The notes: generated by a model not told the origin, from the sequence alone. Counted from the first letter of the stretch, positions 44,297 through 53,473 are shown. The stretch is DNA of 64,000 nucleotides from JAMXLO01 sp963726125 (GCA_963726125.1 CAVSBG010000013.1:434001-498000), one strand, 5' to 3'. A program made the numbers and translations.

Positions 44297-45190
44297 ATGA
44301 AGGTCGCGGTCATCGGGCTTGGCACAATGGGAATGGGCTCTGCCCTGAACCTGGTGCGCAAAGGGCATCAAGTGTGCGGCTGCGATGTTCGCGAGGCAGC
44401 ACGCACGGAATTGTCCGCCGCCGGTGGTACCGCGGTTGGCAGTGCGGCCGAATTGCCGAGTGACACCGAGGCGGTCGTGGTGTTCGTGGTGAACGCGGCG
44501 CAGACCGAGGACGTCCTGTTCGGCGCGCAGGGCTGTCTGGCGAAGTTGGGCAAAGGCGCGGTGATACTGTGCTGCGCCACGGTCGCCCCGGAAGCCGCAC
44601 GCGCGCTGGATGGGAAGATCGGCGCGGCTGGGTTCCTGATGCTGGACGCGCCGGTATCCGGCGGCAAGGTCGGCGCCCATGGCGGCACGATGACGGTGAT
44701 GGCCTCCGGGTCGGATGCCGCATTCGAGAAGGCACAGCCGGTGCTCGATGCGATCTCCACCAAGGTGTGGCGGCTCGGGGACAAGGCCGGCGTCGGCAGC
44801 ACGGTGAAGATGGTGAACCAGTTGCTTGCCGGGGTGCACATCGCCACCGCGGCCGAGGCGATGGCGCTCGGCATCCGCGCTGGCGCGGATCCGCGTACGC
44901 TGTTCGAGGTGATCTCCTCGTCGGCGGGCAGTTCGTGGATGTGGCAGAACCGCGTGCCGCACATCCTGGAGGGCGACGATACGCCGCTGTCGGCGGTCAA
45001 CATCTTCGTCAAGGACCTTGGCATCGTGTTGGACCAGGCGCGCGCGCTGACCTTCCCGCTGCCGATGGCCGCCGCGGCGCATCAGCTGTTCCTCGCCGCC
45101 GCCGCGCACGGCGACGGTGCGAAGGACGACGCGTTCGTCATCCGCGTGTGGCAGGCGCTGGCAGGGATCGAACTGCCGAAGGGCTCGTAG
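44297..45190 (+). CDS. NAD-binding 3-hydroxyacid dehydrogenase (L-threonate dehydrogenase-like)
   Basis: This 297-aa beta-hydroxyacid dehydrogenase begins with the NAD loop MKVAVIGLGTMGMGSALNLVRKGH. It has the substrate motif DAPVSGGKVGAHGGTM near residue 117 and the catalytic-Lys segment GSTVKMVNQLLAG near 170, both diagnostic. The pattern is closest to LtnD (L-threonate dehydrogenase) rather than 3-hydroxyisobutyrate dehydrogenase, an impression only. It starts 3 bases after pip, so they share a transcript. Confidence 0.85.
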   Translation: MKVAVIGLGTMGMGSALNLVRKGHQVCGCDVREAARTELSAAGGTAVGSAAELPSDTEAVVVFVVNAAQTEDVLFGAQGCLAKLGKGAVILCCATVAPEAARALDGKIGAAGFLMLDAPVSGGKVGAHGGTMTVMASGSDAAFEKAQPVLDAISTKVWRLGDKAGVGSTVKMVNQLLAGVHIATAAEAMALGIRAGADPRTLFEVISSSAGSSWMWQNRVPHILEGDDTPLSAVNIFVKDLGIVLDQARALTFPLPMAAAAHQLFLAAAAHGDGAKDDAFVIRVWQALAGIELPKGS

Positions 45191-45239
45191 CCGGACACAT
45201 CTGGCCGGGACTTTGGCAGCAAGAAAGCAAGCGAAGTCA

Positions 45240-45325
45240 TTTCGGCCGCAGATTACGCAGATATACACAGATGTAGTGCGCCGACGGCATCATCTGCGGG
45301 CATCCGCGTACATCTGTGGCGAAAA
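45240..45325. repeat. Intergenic hairpin (CGCAGAT/CACAGATG type)
   Basis: The left arm (45240-45273) reads TTTCGGCCGCAGATTACGCAG and continues to CACAGATG. The right arm (45289-45324) is its imperfect reverse complement, CATCTGCGGGCATCCGCG to GGCGAAA. It lies in the 227-base gap between the dehydrogenase and deacetylase genes and resembles the other intergenic hairpins here in design though not in word sequence. Confidence 0.75.
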
Positions 45326-45417
45326 GCCTTTGTGATGCGGTGCCTGGTCGGGGCCTTTCGGGCTCATCCTCGGTTCGTCTTGATGACGTACGGCAACCGT
45401 GGTCATGATGGCCAACA

Positions 45418-46302
45418 ATGACCAATCCTCTTGATCCCACCGCGCGCCTCGATTACCAGGCCAGCATCGACCGCCCTCGCCTCTCCTTGCCCAATGGCAA
45501 GCGTGTCGCGGTCTTCATCGTGGTCAACGTGGAGAACTGGGACATCGCGCGCGCCATGCCGCGACAGGTGCTGACCGCGCCGCAAGGTGCCTCGGTGATG
45601 CCGGATCTGCCCAACTGGGCCTGGCATGAATACGGCATGCGCGTCGGCTTCTGGCGCTTGAAGGCGGCACTCGATGCGCATGGCATCGCGCCTTCGATGA
45701 CGATCAATGGAACCGTGCCGGCGAACTATCCTCGGGTGACGCAGGCCGCGCGCGAGGCGGGCTGGGAGTTCATGGGGCATGGGTTCCGCCAGATCGCCAC
45801 GCATCTGGTGGACGACCAGCGCGCGATGATCCGCGACGCAGTGGCTGCGCTGCGCGATGCGGCCGGCCATGAGATTGTTGGCTGGCTTGCGCCCGGGCTC
45901 ACCGAGACACTGGAGACGCCCGACCTGCTGGCGGAAGCCGGCATCCGGTATTGCGCGGATTGGGTGGTGGACGACCTGCCGTGCACGCTGCGCACTGCGC
46001 ATGGTCCGATGCTCACGATGCCCTATAGCGTCGAGTTGAACGACATTCCGATGATGATGATCCAGCATCATCATGCTGAGGAACTCTTCACGCGCACCGT
46101 CGCGCAATTCGATCGGCTGTATGCCGAGGCCGAAACGCAGGGCGCCAAGGTGATGGGACTGGCGGTGCATCCCTATATCAGCGGCGTCCCGCATCGCATC
46201 GGCTGGTTCGAGCAGGCACTCGGCTACATGGCGGCCAAGCCAGGCACTGTGTTCTGGCAAGGACGGCAGATCATGGATTGGTATTTGAAGGCAATGACAT
46301 GA
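45418..46302 (+). CDS. Polysaccharide deacetylase family protein
   Basis: This 294-aa protein has the NodB-like carbohydrate-esterase 4 fold of the PuuE/allantoinase-related subgroup. Visible elements are KRVAVFIVVNVENWD, MRVGFWRLKAALDAHGIAPSMTINGT, GWEFMGHGFRQ with a metal His, and GWLAPGLTET, then MGLAVHPYISGVPHR. The metal-binding Asp of the first motif is replaced by NVE, as in the purine-degradation subgroup. It may hydrolyse an amide in purine or amide breakdown. Its stop overlaps the next start by 4 bases. Confidence 0.82.
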   Translation: MTNPLDPTARLDYQASIDRPRLSLPNGKRVAVFIVVNVENWDIARAMPRQVLTAPQGASVMPDLPNWAWHEYGMRVGFWRLKAALDAHGIAPSMTINGTVPANYPRVTQAAREAGWEFMGHGFRQIATHLVDDQRAMIRDAVAALRDAAGHEIVGWLAPGLTETLETPDLLAEAGIRYCADWVVDDLPCTLRTAHGPMLTMPYSVELNDIPMMMIQHHHAEELFTRTVAQFDRLYAEAETQGAKVMGLAVHPYISGVPHRIGWFEQALGYMAAKPGTVFWQGRQIMDWYLKAMT

Positions 46303-47111
46303 ACTGGGGCACGATGAGTCGCGCCGAACGCGATGCGGCTTACAACAACAGCGAGGCGGTGAAGAACAGCCCCTCACTGAACGCTGCACGCGAGGCGTCA
46401 TCCGCGGCGTTCCGCGCAGCGCATCCGGAGCACCTCGATCAACGTTACGGTCCGCGTGAGAGGAACACGTGGGACCTGTTTCCAGCGACTGATCCGAAGG
46501 CGCCGTGCCTGGTGTTCATCCATGGCGGATACTGGCAGCGCAACAGCAAGGACCTGTTCGCCAATCTGATCGCTGGGCCGTATGCACATGGCTGGGCGGC
46601 GGCGCTGCCTGGCTACACGCTGTGCCCTGACGCGACGATGACCGACATCAATGCCGAGATCCATGCGGCGCTCGACTGGCTGGCGGAACACGGTTCGGCA
46701 CACGGCATGGCCGGCCCGGTCGTGCTGTCGGGCTGGTCGGCGGGTGGCCATCTTACCGCCATGGGCCTGGCGCATCGCAGCGTCGTCGCCGGACTGGCGA
46801 TATCCGGCATATTCGAACTGGGACCGGTGCGCGACACCTATCTCAACGATAAGCTGAACTTGACCGAGGCGGAAATCGTTGCACTGTCGCCATTGCGATT
46901 GCCAGTGGTGAACAAGCCGCTCGCTATTGCATATGGCACTGCGGAACTGCCGCCACTGGTTTCTGACAGCCGCGACCTGCATGCCAAACGGGCGGCGGCG
47001 CATGCACCGGGGCCGTTGTTGCCGGTGCCGGGAGCCGACCACTTCACTATCGTGCATGAATTGCGCGATCCGGATGGGCTGCTGACGCGCCAGGTGCTGC
47101 TGTTGGCATGA
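46299..47111 (+). CDS. Alpha/beta hydrolase (kynurenine formamidase/arylformamidase-like)
   Basis: This 270-aa serine hydrolase has the HGGYWQRNSKD oxyanion segment near residue 75, the nucleophile motif SGWSAGGHLTAM near 147, and a C-terminal GADHFTIVHEL with the catalytic His. The HGGYW pattern is typical of arylformamidases and acetyl esterases. The ATG at 46299 overlaps the deacetylase stop (ATGA), so the two form an operon and may act in the same pathway. Confidence 0.83.
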   Translation: MNWGTMSRAERDAAYNNSEAVKNSPSLNAAREASSAAFRAAHPEHLDQRYGPRERNTWDLFPATDPKAPCLVFIHGGYWQRNSKDLFANLIAGPYAHGWAAALPGYTLCPDATMTDINAEIHAALDWLAEHGSAHGMAGPVVLSGWSAGGHLTAMGLAHRSVVAGLAISGIFELGPVRDTYLNDKLNLTEAEIVALSPLRLPVVNKPLAIAYGTAELPPLVSDSRDLHAKRAAAHAPGPLLPVPGADHFTIVHELRDPDGLLTRQVLLLA

Positions 47112-47179
47112 TGGCGGGATCTGGCACGCTTCCTGTTTCATAGAGCCAGCATCCGTTGCGCTGTGTCTCGTGGTGGCTG

Positions 47180-47204
47180 ATGGCCGGGTCGCGGGCCCGG
47201 CCAT
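47180..47204. repeat. REP-like palindrome ATGGCCGGG/CCCGGCCAT
   Basis: Perfect 9-bp arms surround a 7-base loop in the gap between the convergent hydrolase and amidase genes. The same arm ATGGCCGGG with its complement recurs at 61780-61811. It could act as a bidirectional terminator or a dispersed repeat. Confidence 0.55.
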
Positions 47205-47216
47205 GACGATGGGGGC

Positions 47217-48554
47217 TCAGCGTAGCGCGGCCTCGACTGCGGCGGCGATGCTGAACAAGCGGGCGTCGCCCATCGTTTCGCCCATCAACATCAGACCGAC
47301 CGGCGGCTCGCCGTCTCGATGGCACGGCACGCTGATGGAACAACGGTCGAAGAAATTACCTAGCGCCGTGTTGCGCAGAATGTGCATGTTGATCCGGTTG
47401 TACTCGCGCTCATCGTCCAGGTCGGCGATGCGCGGCGCGACGATCGGCACGGTCGGCAATAGCAGCGCATCCATGTCGCGCGTCCGCGCATCGAATGCAG
47501 CTATCAGGCGCCGACGCGCCGCAACGACGTCGAGATAGTCGACCGCAGTCATCCGCTCACCGCGCTCGATGCGCACGCGGATACGCGGATCATAGCCCGA
47601 GCCCTTCTCCGCCAGCAGTGCATGGTGCCACGCATAGGCTTCGGACGCGGCGAAACCGCCCTTCGCATTTGCTGCGGCAACGTCGTCGAACTCGGGGAAG
47701 CGCATGCGAACGATGTGCGCCCCAGCCCGCGACAATGCCGCCAACGCACGATCGAACGCGGCACCAACATCCGCATCCATGCCGTCGAGCACCATATTTG
47801 TTGGCACTGCCAATCGCATGCCATCCAAGCCTGCAGCGACGGGAACTGCCGGCGCTTCTCCAGCCAGCACCGCATCGATCACCGCACAGCAGGCGACACT
47901 CGGTGCCAGCGGTCCCACGAAATCGAGGCTCGGCGCCAACGGCAGTACACCGGTGATCGGCACACGCCTCGCCGTGGGTTTGTAGCCGACGATGCCACAG
48001 AACGCCGCAGGAATGCGGCACGAACCGCCGGTGTCGGTGCCCAGCCCGGCTATCGCCATGCCATCAGAAACGCACACTGCGGTGCCGGACGAACTGCCGC
48101 CGGGGATGCGTGCCGACGCGCGATCCCACGGCGATCGCGGCGTACCGTAGTGCGGATTGATGCCGAGGCCGGAGAACGCGAACTCCGTCATGTTGGTGCG
48201 GCCCATCGGGACGAACCCGGCGGCCAACATGCGCTGCACCACCGTGGCATGCGCGGTCGCCGGCGGCGCGTCGGCGAGCACGCGCGAGCCAGCCGGTGTC
48301 GGTTCGCCGGCGATATCGAACAGGTCCTTCAGGCCGACGGGAATGCCGGCATAGCGGCTTGGCGCTCGGCCAACGCGGCGCTGCACATCCATCGCGTCGG
48401 CCATCGCGCGCGCCTGCTCCGCATGCACCTTGATGAAGGCGCGCGATCCTTCACCGTCCGGATCCTCGATGCGTTCCAGACACGCTTCCACCAAAGCGCG
48501 GCTGGTCATCGTTCCGTTCGCCAAACCCTCGGCGCATTGTTCGATCGTCTGCAT
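47217..48554 (-). CDS. Amidase signature-family amidase
   Basis: This 445-aa amidase has the Ser-cisSer-Lys triad visible: GIPVGLKDLFDIAG holds the Lys, IPGGSSSGTAVCV the cis-Ser region and GTDTGGSCRIPAAFCGIVGYKP the nucleophilic Ser. It hydrolyses an amide, substrate unknown; glutamyl-tRNA amidotransferase subunit A is related but lacks partners here. The start MQTIEQCAEGL is taken, as the 71 codons above it read antisense through the next gene. It follows the epimerase-like gene by 4 bases. Confidence 0.88.
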   Translation of the reverse strand: MQTIEQCAEGLANGTMTSRALVEACLERIEDPDGEGSRAFIKVHAEQARAMADAMDVQRRVGRAPSRYAGIPVGLKDLFDIAGEPTPAGSRVLADAPPATAHATVVQRMLAAGFVPMGRTNMTEFAFSGLGINPHYGTPRSPWDRASARIPGGSSSGTAVCVSDGMAIAGLGTDTGGSCRIPAAFCGIVGYKPTARRVPITGVLPLAPSLDFVGPLAPSVACCAVIDAVLAGEAPAVPVAAGLDGMRLAVPTNMVLDGMDADVGAAFDRALAALSRAGAHIVRMRFPEFDDVAAANAKGGFAASEAYAWHHALLAEKGSGYDPRIRVRIERGERMTAVDYLDVVAARRRLIAAFDARTRDMDALLLPTVPIVAPRIADLDDEREYNRINMHILRNTALGNFFDRCSISVPCHRDGEPPVGLMLMGETMGDARLFSIAAAVEAALR

Positions 48555-48558
48555 GGTG

Positions 48559-49377
48559 TCAGGCACCCACTCCAAGCGGCCGTTGTTCCGGCGGCGTATA
48601 GTCGATGGTGACGAAGCTGCCACCCTGGAACCGCTGCGCAACCGGATCGAGAGGATTCGGCTTGCGCAGGATTTCCGCAGCGTAGTCCTCGGAATTCTGC
48701 GTCGGCCGATATCCCAACCGCTCGGCACCCGCATTGTCCCAATAACTGCGCGTGTTGGCCGAAACACCCCACACCGCGAGATAGCCGATATCCGGCACAG
48801 TAATGCAGCGCTCGATCAACTGTACCAGATCGTCGTTGCCCAGCCACGTACTGAGGTGCCGAAATTCGGTCGGCTTTTCGATCGCGGTGCCGATACGCAG
48901 GCAGATGCCCTCGATGCCGTGCTTGTCCCAGTACATCCGGGACATCGCCTCGCCCCACACCTTGCTCAACCCGTAGAATCCATCGGGGCGCAGATCGCAA
49001 TCGAGGCTGAGTTTGGTATTGACGCTGTGCATGCCGACGGCATGGTTGGAACTGGCGAAGATGATGCGCCGCACGCGGTGGCGCCGCGCACCTTCGTAGA
49101 CTGCATTCAAGGCGACCAGATTGTTCTCGATGATTTCGGGCAGCGGACGTTCGACACTGGTGCCGGCCATGTGCACCAACACGTCGACACCGGTCAGCAG
49201 GGTATCGACGAACGCCGCCTGGCGCAGATCGCCGTGGCACACTTCCTCCTGCGGTGCGATCTGCGTCAGCGCGCGCCGCCCGCCTGCGGAACGCAGACCG
49301 AAGCCCAATTTCAGGAGCGCTGGGCGCAACACCTGGCCAATGTTCCCGCTCGCGCCCGACAATGCCACCTTGGTCAT
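48559..49377 (-). CDS. NAD-dependent epimerase/uronate dehydrogenase-like protein A
   Basis: This 272-aa short-chain extended dehydrogenase has the NAD loop ALSGASGNIGQVLRP and the catalytic region with Ser (FASSNHAVGMH) and the YGLSKVWGEAM Tyr-x-x-x-Lys motif. It resembles uronate dehydrogenases that oxidise hexuronates to aldarolactones. A homolog of similar design is divergently encoded at 49482, sharing the ASSNH, DGFYGLSK and NGNPxxPxxxRxxGGxF-type features. It is followed 4 bases later by the amidase. Substrate remains inferred. Confidence 0.8.
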   Translation of the reverse strand: MTKVALSGASGNIGQVLRPALLKLGFGLRSAGGRRALTQIAPQEEVCHGDLRQAAFVDTLLTGVDVLVHMAGTSVERPLPEIIENNLVALNAVYEGARRHRVRRIIFASSNHAVGMHSVNTKLSLDCDLRPDGFYGLSKVWGEAMSRMYWDKHGIEGICLRIGTAIEKPTEFRHLSTWLGNDDLVQLIERCITVPDIGYLAVWGVSANTRSYWDNAGAERLGYRPTQNSEDYAAEILRKPNPLDPVAQRFQGGSFVTIDYTPPEQRPLGVGA

Positions 49378-49481
49378 GCGTATTCCTCCACACACAATTG
49401 CGCTTGCGTGGTGGAACGCATCCTTGGGCGCGGGCCGCGATCATGCAAGAGATACAGTGTTAACGTTGCGACGAAGGAGGC

Positions 49482-50315
49482 ATGATGACCGACCGCCCGA
49501 CCAAGCCCGTCCTGATCACCGGCGCATCCGGCAATCTGGGCCGCGCGCTGACCAAGGCACTGGCTGCCGAGGGGTGGACGCTGCGCCTTACCGACATCAC
49601 GCCGTTCCCCGACGCGATCCCGTCGGGTGCGGCGTTCGCCAAGGCCGATCTGAGCGATGGTGTTACGATCGCGCGGCTGGCGGAGGATTGCGGGGCGATC
49701 GTGCATCTCGGCGGCGTGTCAGTGGAGCGGCCGTTCGAGGAAGTGCTGGGGCCTAATATCCGCGGGCTGTATCACGTCTATGAAGCGGCACGGCGGGAGA
49801 AGGCTCGCGTGGTCTTTGCATCCTCCAACCATTCCATCGGCTTTCATGAGCGGTCGGAGACGATCGCCGCGGACACGCAGTTCCAGCCCGATGGGTTCTA
49901 TGGGTTGTCGAAGGCGTATGGCGAATTGATGGGGCGGCTGTATTGGTTCAAGCACGGCGTGGAGAGCGTGTTCCTGCGGATCGGGTCGTGCTTTCCGGAG
50001 CCTCGCAACGCACGCATGTTGGCGACCTGGCTGTCGTATCCGGACTTCTGCCGGCTGGTCACGCGGTGTGTCCTGGCGGAGCAGGTGGCGTGCAGCGTGA
50101 TCTGGGGTGCGTCGGACAACAAGCGCATGACGTGGTGGAAGGACGATGCGCGCGACAGCATCGGCTGGCGGCCGATCGACAGCGCGGATCCGTTTGCCGG
50201 GCAGCTTACGGGCAAGGTCAGCGGCAATCCGATCGAGGAACGCTACATGGGCGGCGATTTTTGCGCGCGCGACTACTCGCGGCCCACGCCCGCACCGCAA
50301 AAGCTGTTCGACTGA
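49482..50315 (+). CDS. NAD-dependent epimerase/uronate dehydrogenase-like protein B
   Basis: This 277-aa extended short-chain dehydrogenase is a homolog of the gene at 48559. NAD loop LITGASGNLGRALTK, VHLGGVSVERPFEEVLGPNIRGLYHVYEAA, FASSNHSIGFHE, DGFYGLSKAYGELMGRLY (Tyr-x-x-x-Lys) and LRIGSCFPEPRNARMLATWLS are all present, matching uronate dehydrogenase-like enzymes. It is transcribed away from its paralog with 104 bases between starts and is followed 12 bases later by the glutathione S-transferase. Confidence 0.82.
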   Translation: MMTDRPTKPVLITGASGNLGRALTKALAAEGWTLRLTDITPFPDAIPSGAAFAKADLSDGVTIARLAEDCGAIVHLGGVSVERPFEEVLGPNIRGLYHVYEAARREKARVVFASSNHSIGFHERSETIAADTQFQPDGFYGLSKAYGELMGRLYWFKHGVESVFLRIGSCFPEPRNARMLATWLSYPDFCRLVTRCVLAEQVACSVIWGASDNKRMTWWKDDARDSIGWRPIDSADPFAGQLTGKVSGNPIEERYMGGDFCARDYSRPTPAPQKLFD

Positions 50316-50327
50316 GGAGCGGAACGC

Positions 50328-50987
50328 ATGCCCGAGGGCCGGCTTTACATTGGCAATCGCCGCTATTCGTCCTGGTCGATGCGTGGCTGGCTGGCGGTGA
50401 AGCTGGCCAAGCTCGATGTCGAGGAGGTGCTGATCCATTTCAGCCGCCCCGGGCCGACCGAGGCCATTGGCAAGCTGTCGCCGAATGGTCTGGTGCCTTA
50501 CCTCGAACATCGAGGCGCGCGGGTCTGGGAATCGCTGGCGGTCTGCGAGTACTGCGCGGAGATGGCACCATCGCTTTGGCCATCCGATCGCATTGCCCGC
50601 GCGCATGCCCGTTCGATCAGCGCGGAGATACACGCCGGTTTCATGGGATTGCGCCAGTCGATGTGGATGAATCTCGGCCGCGACTTCTCGGGCCGTGGTC
50701 GGACTCCGGCGGCGCTTGCGGACATCGCGCGCATCGAGGCGATGTGGGCGGAGACCCGCTGCCGCTTTGCCGGGGCCGGGCCGTTCCTGTTCGGGGCAAC
50801 GCTGACCGTCGGCGATGTCATGTACGCCCCCGTGGTGACGCGGCTGCTGACCTGGCGGCCCGAGATCAGCGCCGAAACGCGCGCCTACTGCGATGCGGTG
50901 CGCGCGCATCCGCTGGTCACCGCTTGGTACGATGGCGCCGCGGCGGAACCCGACGATTGGAAGCTGGCAGATTACGAAACCGTATAG
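50328..50987 (+). CDS. Glutathione S-transferase family protein
   Basis: This 219-aa protein has a thioredoxin-fold N-terminal domain (LYIGNRRYSSWSMRGWLAVKLA, with the SS-W start as in zeta/yfcF-type proteins; NGLVPYLEHRGARVWESLAVCEYCAE) and an all-helical C-terminal domain. It may conjugate or isomerise small electrophiles using glutathione. It follows the uronate-dehydrogenase-like gene by 12 bases and probably shares its transcript. Substrate not predictable. Confidence 0.85.
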   Translation: MPEGRLYIGNRRYSSWSMRGWLAVKLAKLDVEEVLIHFSRPGPTEAIGKLSPNGLVPYLEHRGARVWESLAVCEYCAEMAPSLWPSDRIARAHARSISAEIHAGFMGLRQSMWMNLGRDFSGRGRTPAALADIARIEAMWAETRCRFAGAGPFLFGATLTVGDVMYAPVVTRLLTWRPEISAETRAYCDAVRAHPLVTAWYDGAAAEPDDWKLADYETV

Positions 50988-51041
50988 CGAGGCTCGCGGG
51001 GCTTTCTGACACGCGTCGTCTGGACTAGATTCCGCCGCGCC

Positions 51042-51668
51042 ATGCCCACTCCGCCAGATCCTGCCGCCGGCAAGCCGCGTAGTACGTCCCTGCCGTTCAT
51101 CTACGGGCTGGTCGGACTGCTCGCCGCGGTGCTGATCCTCGGCACGGGCGCATTCTTCTGGCTGAGCGAAGGCGGCACCGCATCGCTGGTCGGCGGTCCG
51201 TTCGTGCTGGAGGACGGCAACGGCAAGCAGGTCACCGACCGGGATTTCCGGGGCAAGTACATGCTGGTCTATTTTGGCTACACGTTCTGCCCCGATGTCT
51301 GTCCCACCACATTGAACGAGGTCTCCGAGGCACTGGACCACCTTGGTGCGAAGGCTGACAGGCTGCAGCCGATATTCATCACGGTGGACCCGAAGCGCGA
51401 CACACCGGCGGTGGTGAAGCAATACGCCGCGGCGTTCACGCCGAAGTTGCTCGGGCTGACGGGGACGCCTGATCAGATCGCCAAAGTCGCGAACGAGTAT
51501 CGGGTGTATTATGCCGAGCACCGCACCGGCCCGGGAGCCAATGATTACACGATGGACCACAGTTCGGTGCTGTATCTGATGGGTCCGGATGGACAGTTCA
51601 TCGCGCCGATCCGCACCGACGAGACCGGCCCGGAGATAGCGGCCGATCTGGGTAAGTTGATATCGTAG
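51042..51668 (+). CDS. SCO1/SenC copper chaperone
   Basis: This 208-aa membrane-anchored thioredoxin-like protein has one N-terminal transmembrane helix (YGLVGLLAAVLILGTGAFFWLS), and its copper site is the Cys pair in GYTFCPDVCPTTLNEV plus the His in TMDHSSVLYLM. SCO proteins deliver copper to cytochrome c oxidase subunit II. The PCu(A)C chaperone gene starts 20 bases downstream, so together they form a copper-delivery unit. Confidence 0.92.
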   Translation: MPTPPDPAAGKPRSTSLPFIYGLVGLLAAVLILGTGAFFWLSEGGTASLVGGPFVLEDGNGKQVTDRDFRGKYMLVYFGYTFCPDVCPTTLNEVSEALDHLGAKADRLQPIFITVDPKRDTPAVVKQYAAAFTPKLLGLTGTPDQIAKVANEYRVYYAEHRTGPGANDYTMDHSSVLYLMGPDGQFIAPIRTDETGPEIAADLGKLIS

Positions 51669-51688
51669 TCTTATCGGAAGAGGGCAGC

Positions 51689-52223
51689 ATGATCCGTGTC
51701 CTGGTGCGCATCTTGGGCAGTCTGCTGATTGCCGCGCTGTTCATTGCATTTGGTCAGCAGAATGGCTCGCTTGCCCAACAGAACGGCGTTCAGGTTCAGC
51801 ATGCCTGGTCGCGTGCCACGGTCCCCGGGCAGACCGGCGTGATCTACCTGACCATCACCGATACTGGCGCGCCCGATCGACTGACATCCGTTGCCACACC
51901 GGTTGCCGCGTCGGCTGCGCTGCACGAATCGTTCAGCGAGAACGGTGTCTCGAAGATGCGCGAGATCGCGGGACTGGCGGTGTCGCCTGGCACTCCGGTA
52001 ACGTTGGCACCCGGCGGCTACCACATCATGCTGATGGGATTGAAGCAGCCGCTGAAGCAAGGCGATGCGTTTCCGGTCACGCTGACATTCGAAAAGGCTG
52101 GGCAGGTGACGGCCAACGTAACGGTGGAGAAGCCAGGAGCCGGCGCACCGGCGGCGCGCGATGCGATGGGGGGCGCTGAGCATGCCGATGCCGGCCGGCG
52201 GAACGACGGGCAAGGCACCGTAG
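51689..52223 (+). CDS. Periplasmic copper chaperone PCu(A)C, with probable G-run frameshift
   Basis: This protein has a signal-anchor-like helix (LVRILGSLLIAALFIAFGQ) and the copper-binding signature H-x-n-M-x-n-H-x-M: HESFSENGVSKMREIAGL, then GGYHIMLMGLK. It moves Cu(I) to cytochrome oxidase together with SCO. As given, the frame runs on to 52693, antisense through the neighbouring lipoprotein gene, with an Arg-rich tail. If one G is removed from the run of six at 52168-52173, the frame ends at the TAG at 52221 after PMPAGGTTGKAP, giving 177 residues, the usual length. That end is used here. Confidence 0.85.
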
Positions 52224-52247
52224 TATCTTCGATCAGTCAAGCGCGGT

Positions 52248-53012
52248 TCAGTGATGCCAGCCGCCGCCACCACCACCGTGCCAACCGCCGCCGCCACCGT
52301 TCCAGCCGCCACCATGCCAACCGCCGCCGTTCCAGCCGCCGCCATGCCAGCCGCCACCCCAACCGCCGCCGTGCCAACCCCAACCGCCGCCCCAGCCCCA
52401 GCCTCCGCCGAAGCCGACAACGAACGGCAGACCGGCGAAGCCGCCGTAGTAACCGGGGTAGCCGTAGTACGGATAGGCTGGGGCAGGTGCGGCGTAGTAG
52501 CCCGGTGCCGCGGCGGGGTAGCCGTACGGATCTCCTCCATAGCCGGACGGGTATCCAGCATATGCGGACGGTGATGGCTCGATGGTGTTGCCGTGCGCGA
52601 TCATGCACTGGCCGTAGCCGATGTCGTAGGCCTGCTGGACGCCGCCATATGATGCAGCAGCGGCGTTGGAGCCGATGGCACTGCCGGCGATGAGACCGGT
52701 GGCGGCACCGATGGCCGCACCGGGACCTGCCGCACCTGCCGCGGCACCGATGGCGGCACCCGCGGCGGCCCCTAAAGCGGTGCCGGCGACCGCACTGCCG
52801 ACGGCGCTGTTCGAGGCTGCGACGCCGGGCGGGACGCCGCCGGTCTGCGACGCCGCATATTGCCGGCAGCCGAAATCGTCCTGCTGGAACGCCTCGAAGC
52901 TTTTTCCCTGCCCGGGCACCGCCATTACCGAAGGGCCAGGCGGCGGCGCCACGGCACAGGCGCTCAGGGCGACGGCGCTGGTTGGAATGAGCAGGGTTAG
53001 AATGCGACGCAT
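52248..53012 (-). CDS. Glycine-zipper lipoprotein with Trp/His/Gly-rich tail
   Basis: This 254-aa lipoprotein has signal MRRILTLLIPTSAVALSAC (lipobox LSAC). It has a soluble Gln/Phe-rich part, a glycine-zipper region (GTALGAAAGAAIGAAAGAAG and GAAIGAATGLIAGSAIG) that could insert in a membrane, a Tyr/Pro/Gly section, and a tail of WHGGG/WNGGG repeats. It is likely an outer-membrane or surface protein; the His-rich tail may bind metal. The 3' end is antisense to the run-on frame of the PCu(A)C gene. Function unknown. Confidence 0.8.
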   Translation of the reverse strand: MRRILTLLIPTSAVALSACAVAPPPGPSVMAVPGQGKSFEAFQQDDFGCRQYAASQTGGVPPGVAASNSAVGSAVAGTALGAAAGAAIGAAAGAAGPGAAIGAATGLIAGSAIGSNAAAASYGGVQQAYDIGYGQCMIAHGNTIEPSPSAYAGYPSGYGGDPYGYPAAAPGYYAAPAPAYPYYGYPGYYGGFAGLPFVVGFGGGWGWGGGWGWHGGGWGGGWHGGGWNGGGWHGGGWNGGGGGWHGGGGGGWHH

Positions 53013-53228
53013 GGAATAGGTCCTGTTACCGAAAGCGACATTCTACACCGAAGCGGAGCTGGCAGCGAAAAAATCTGTCGCAATGCTGCGTCCCGGGCGT
53101 GGTGGCATTTGGGACGGCAGGCGCGAGATCGGGAGCCGCAATGGTGCGTAGGCTCGCTGCACCCCCTCCCCGTCTCCCTCTCCCGCACAGGGCAATCGGG
53201 TGAACAGCCAGCAAAGCAAGGAAAGTGT

Positions 53229-53357
53229 CCGCACGGAGGTCACCGAGAAGACGAAGCCACCGAGCATGACCAAAAGGTTCATGGCGCTTCGCGCGAAGTG
53301 GTATGATTTATTTCTCAGTGGCCCTTTGTGCCTTGAACTTACGAGACCTCCGTGCGG
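53229..53357. repeat. Intergenic hairpin with CCGCACGGAGGTC arms
   Basis: Perfect 13-bp arms CCGCACGGAGGTC (53229-53241) and GACCTCCGTGCGG (53345-53357) bound 103 bases that include the palindromic GCGCTTCGCGCGAAG near 53285. It lies in the 461-base gap between the glycine-zipper lipoprotein and the first MarR gene, where no other feature is recognised apart from the MarR promoter. Confidence 0.8.
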
Positions 53358-53473
53358 GACCTTGGCTTCCTACTCGTGCGCCCGATTGCTCTGCTCTCTC
53401 GCGAAGCGGGAGTTGACCTGAGGGAGCGGCGGCCCAATCATTTGCGTGCTAACAAAATGAGCCGGAGGCAGGC

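Noticed and set aside
43568..45268. 566-codon minus-strand frame opposite pip and the dehydrogenase
   Set aside because: Covers two genes of the other strand, so it cannot be a real gene.
49719..51560. 613-codon minus-strand frame opposite the epimerase, GST and SCO genes
   Set aside because: Spans three plus-strand genes with clear motifs; antisense artefact.
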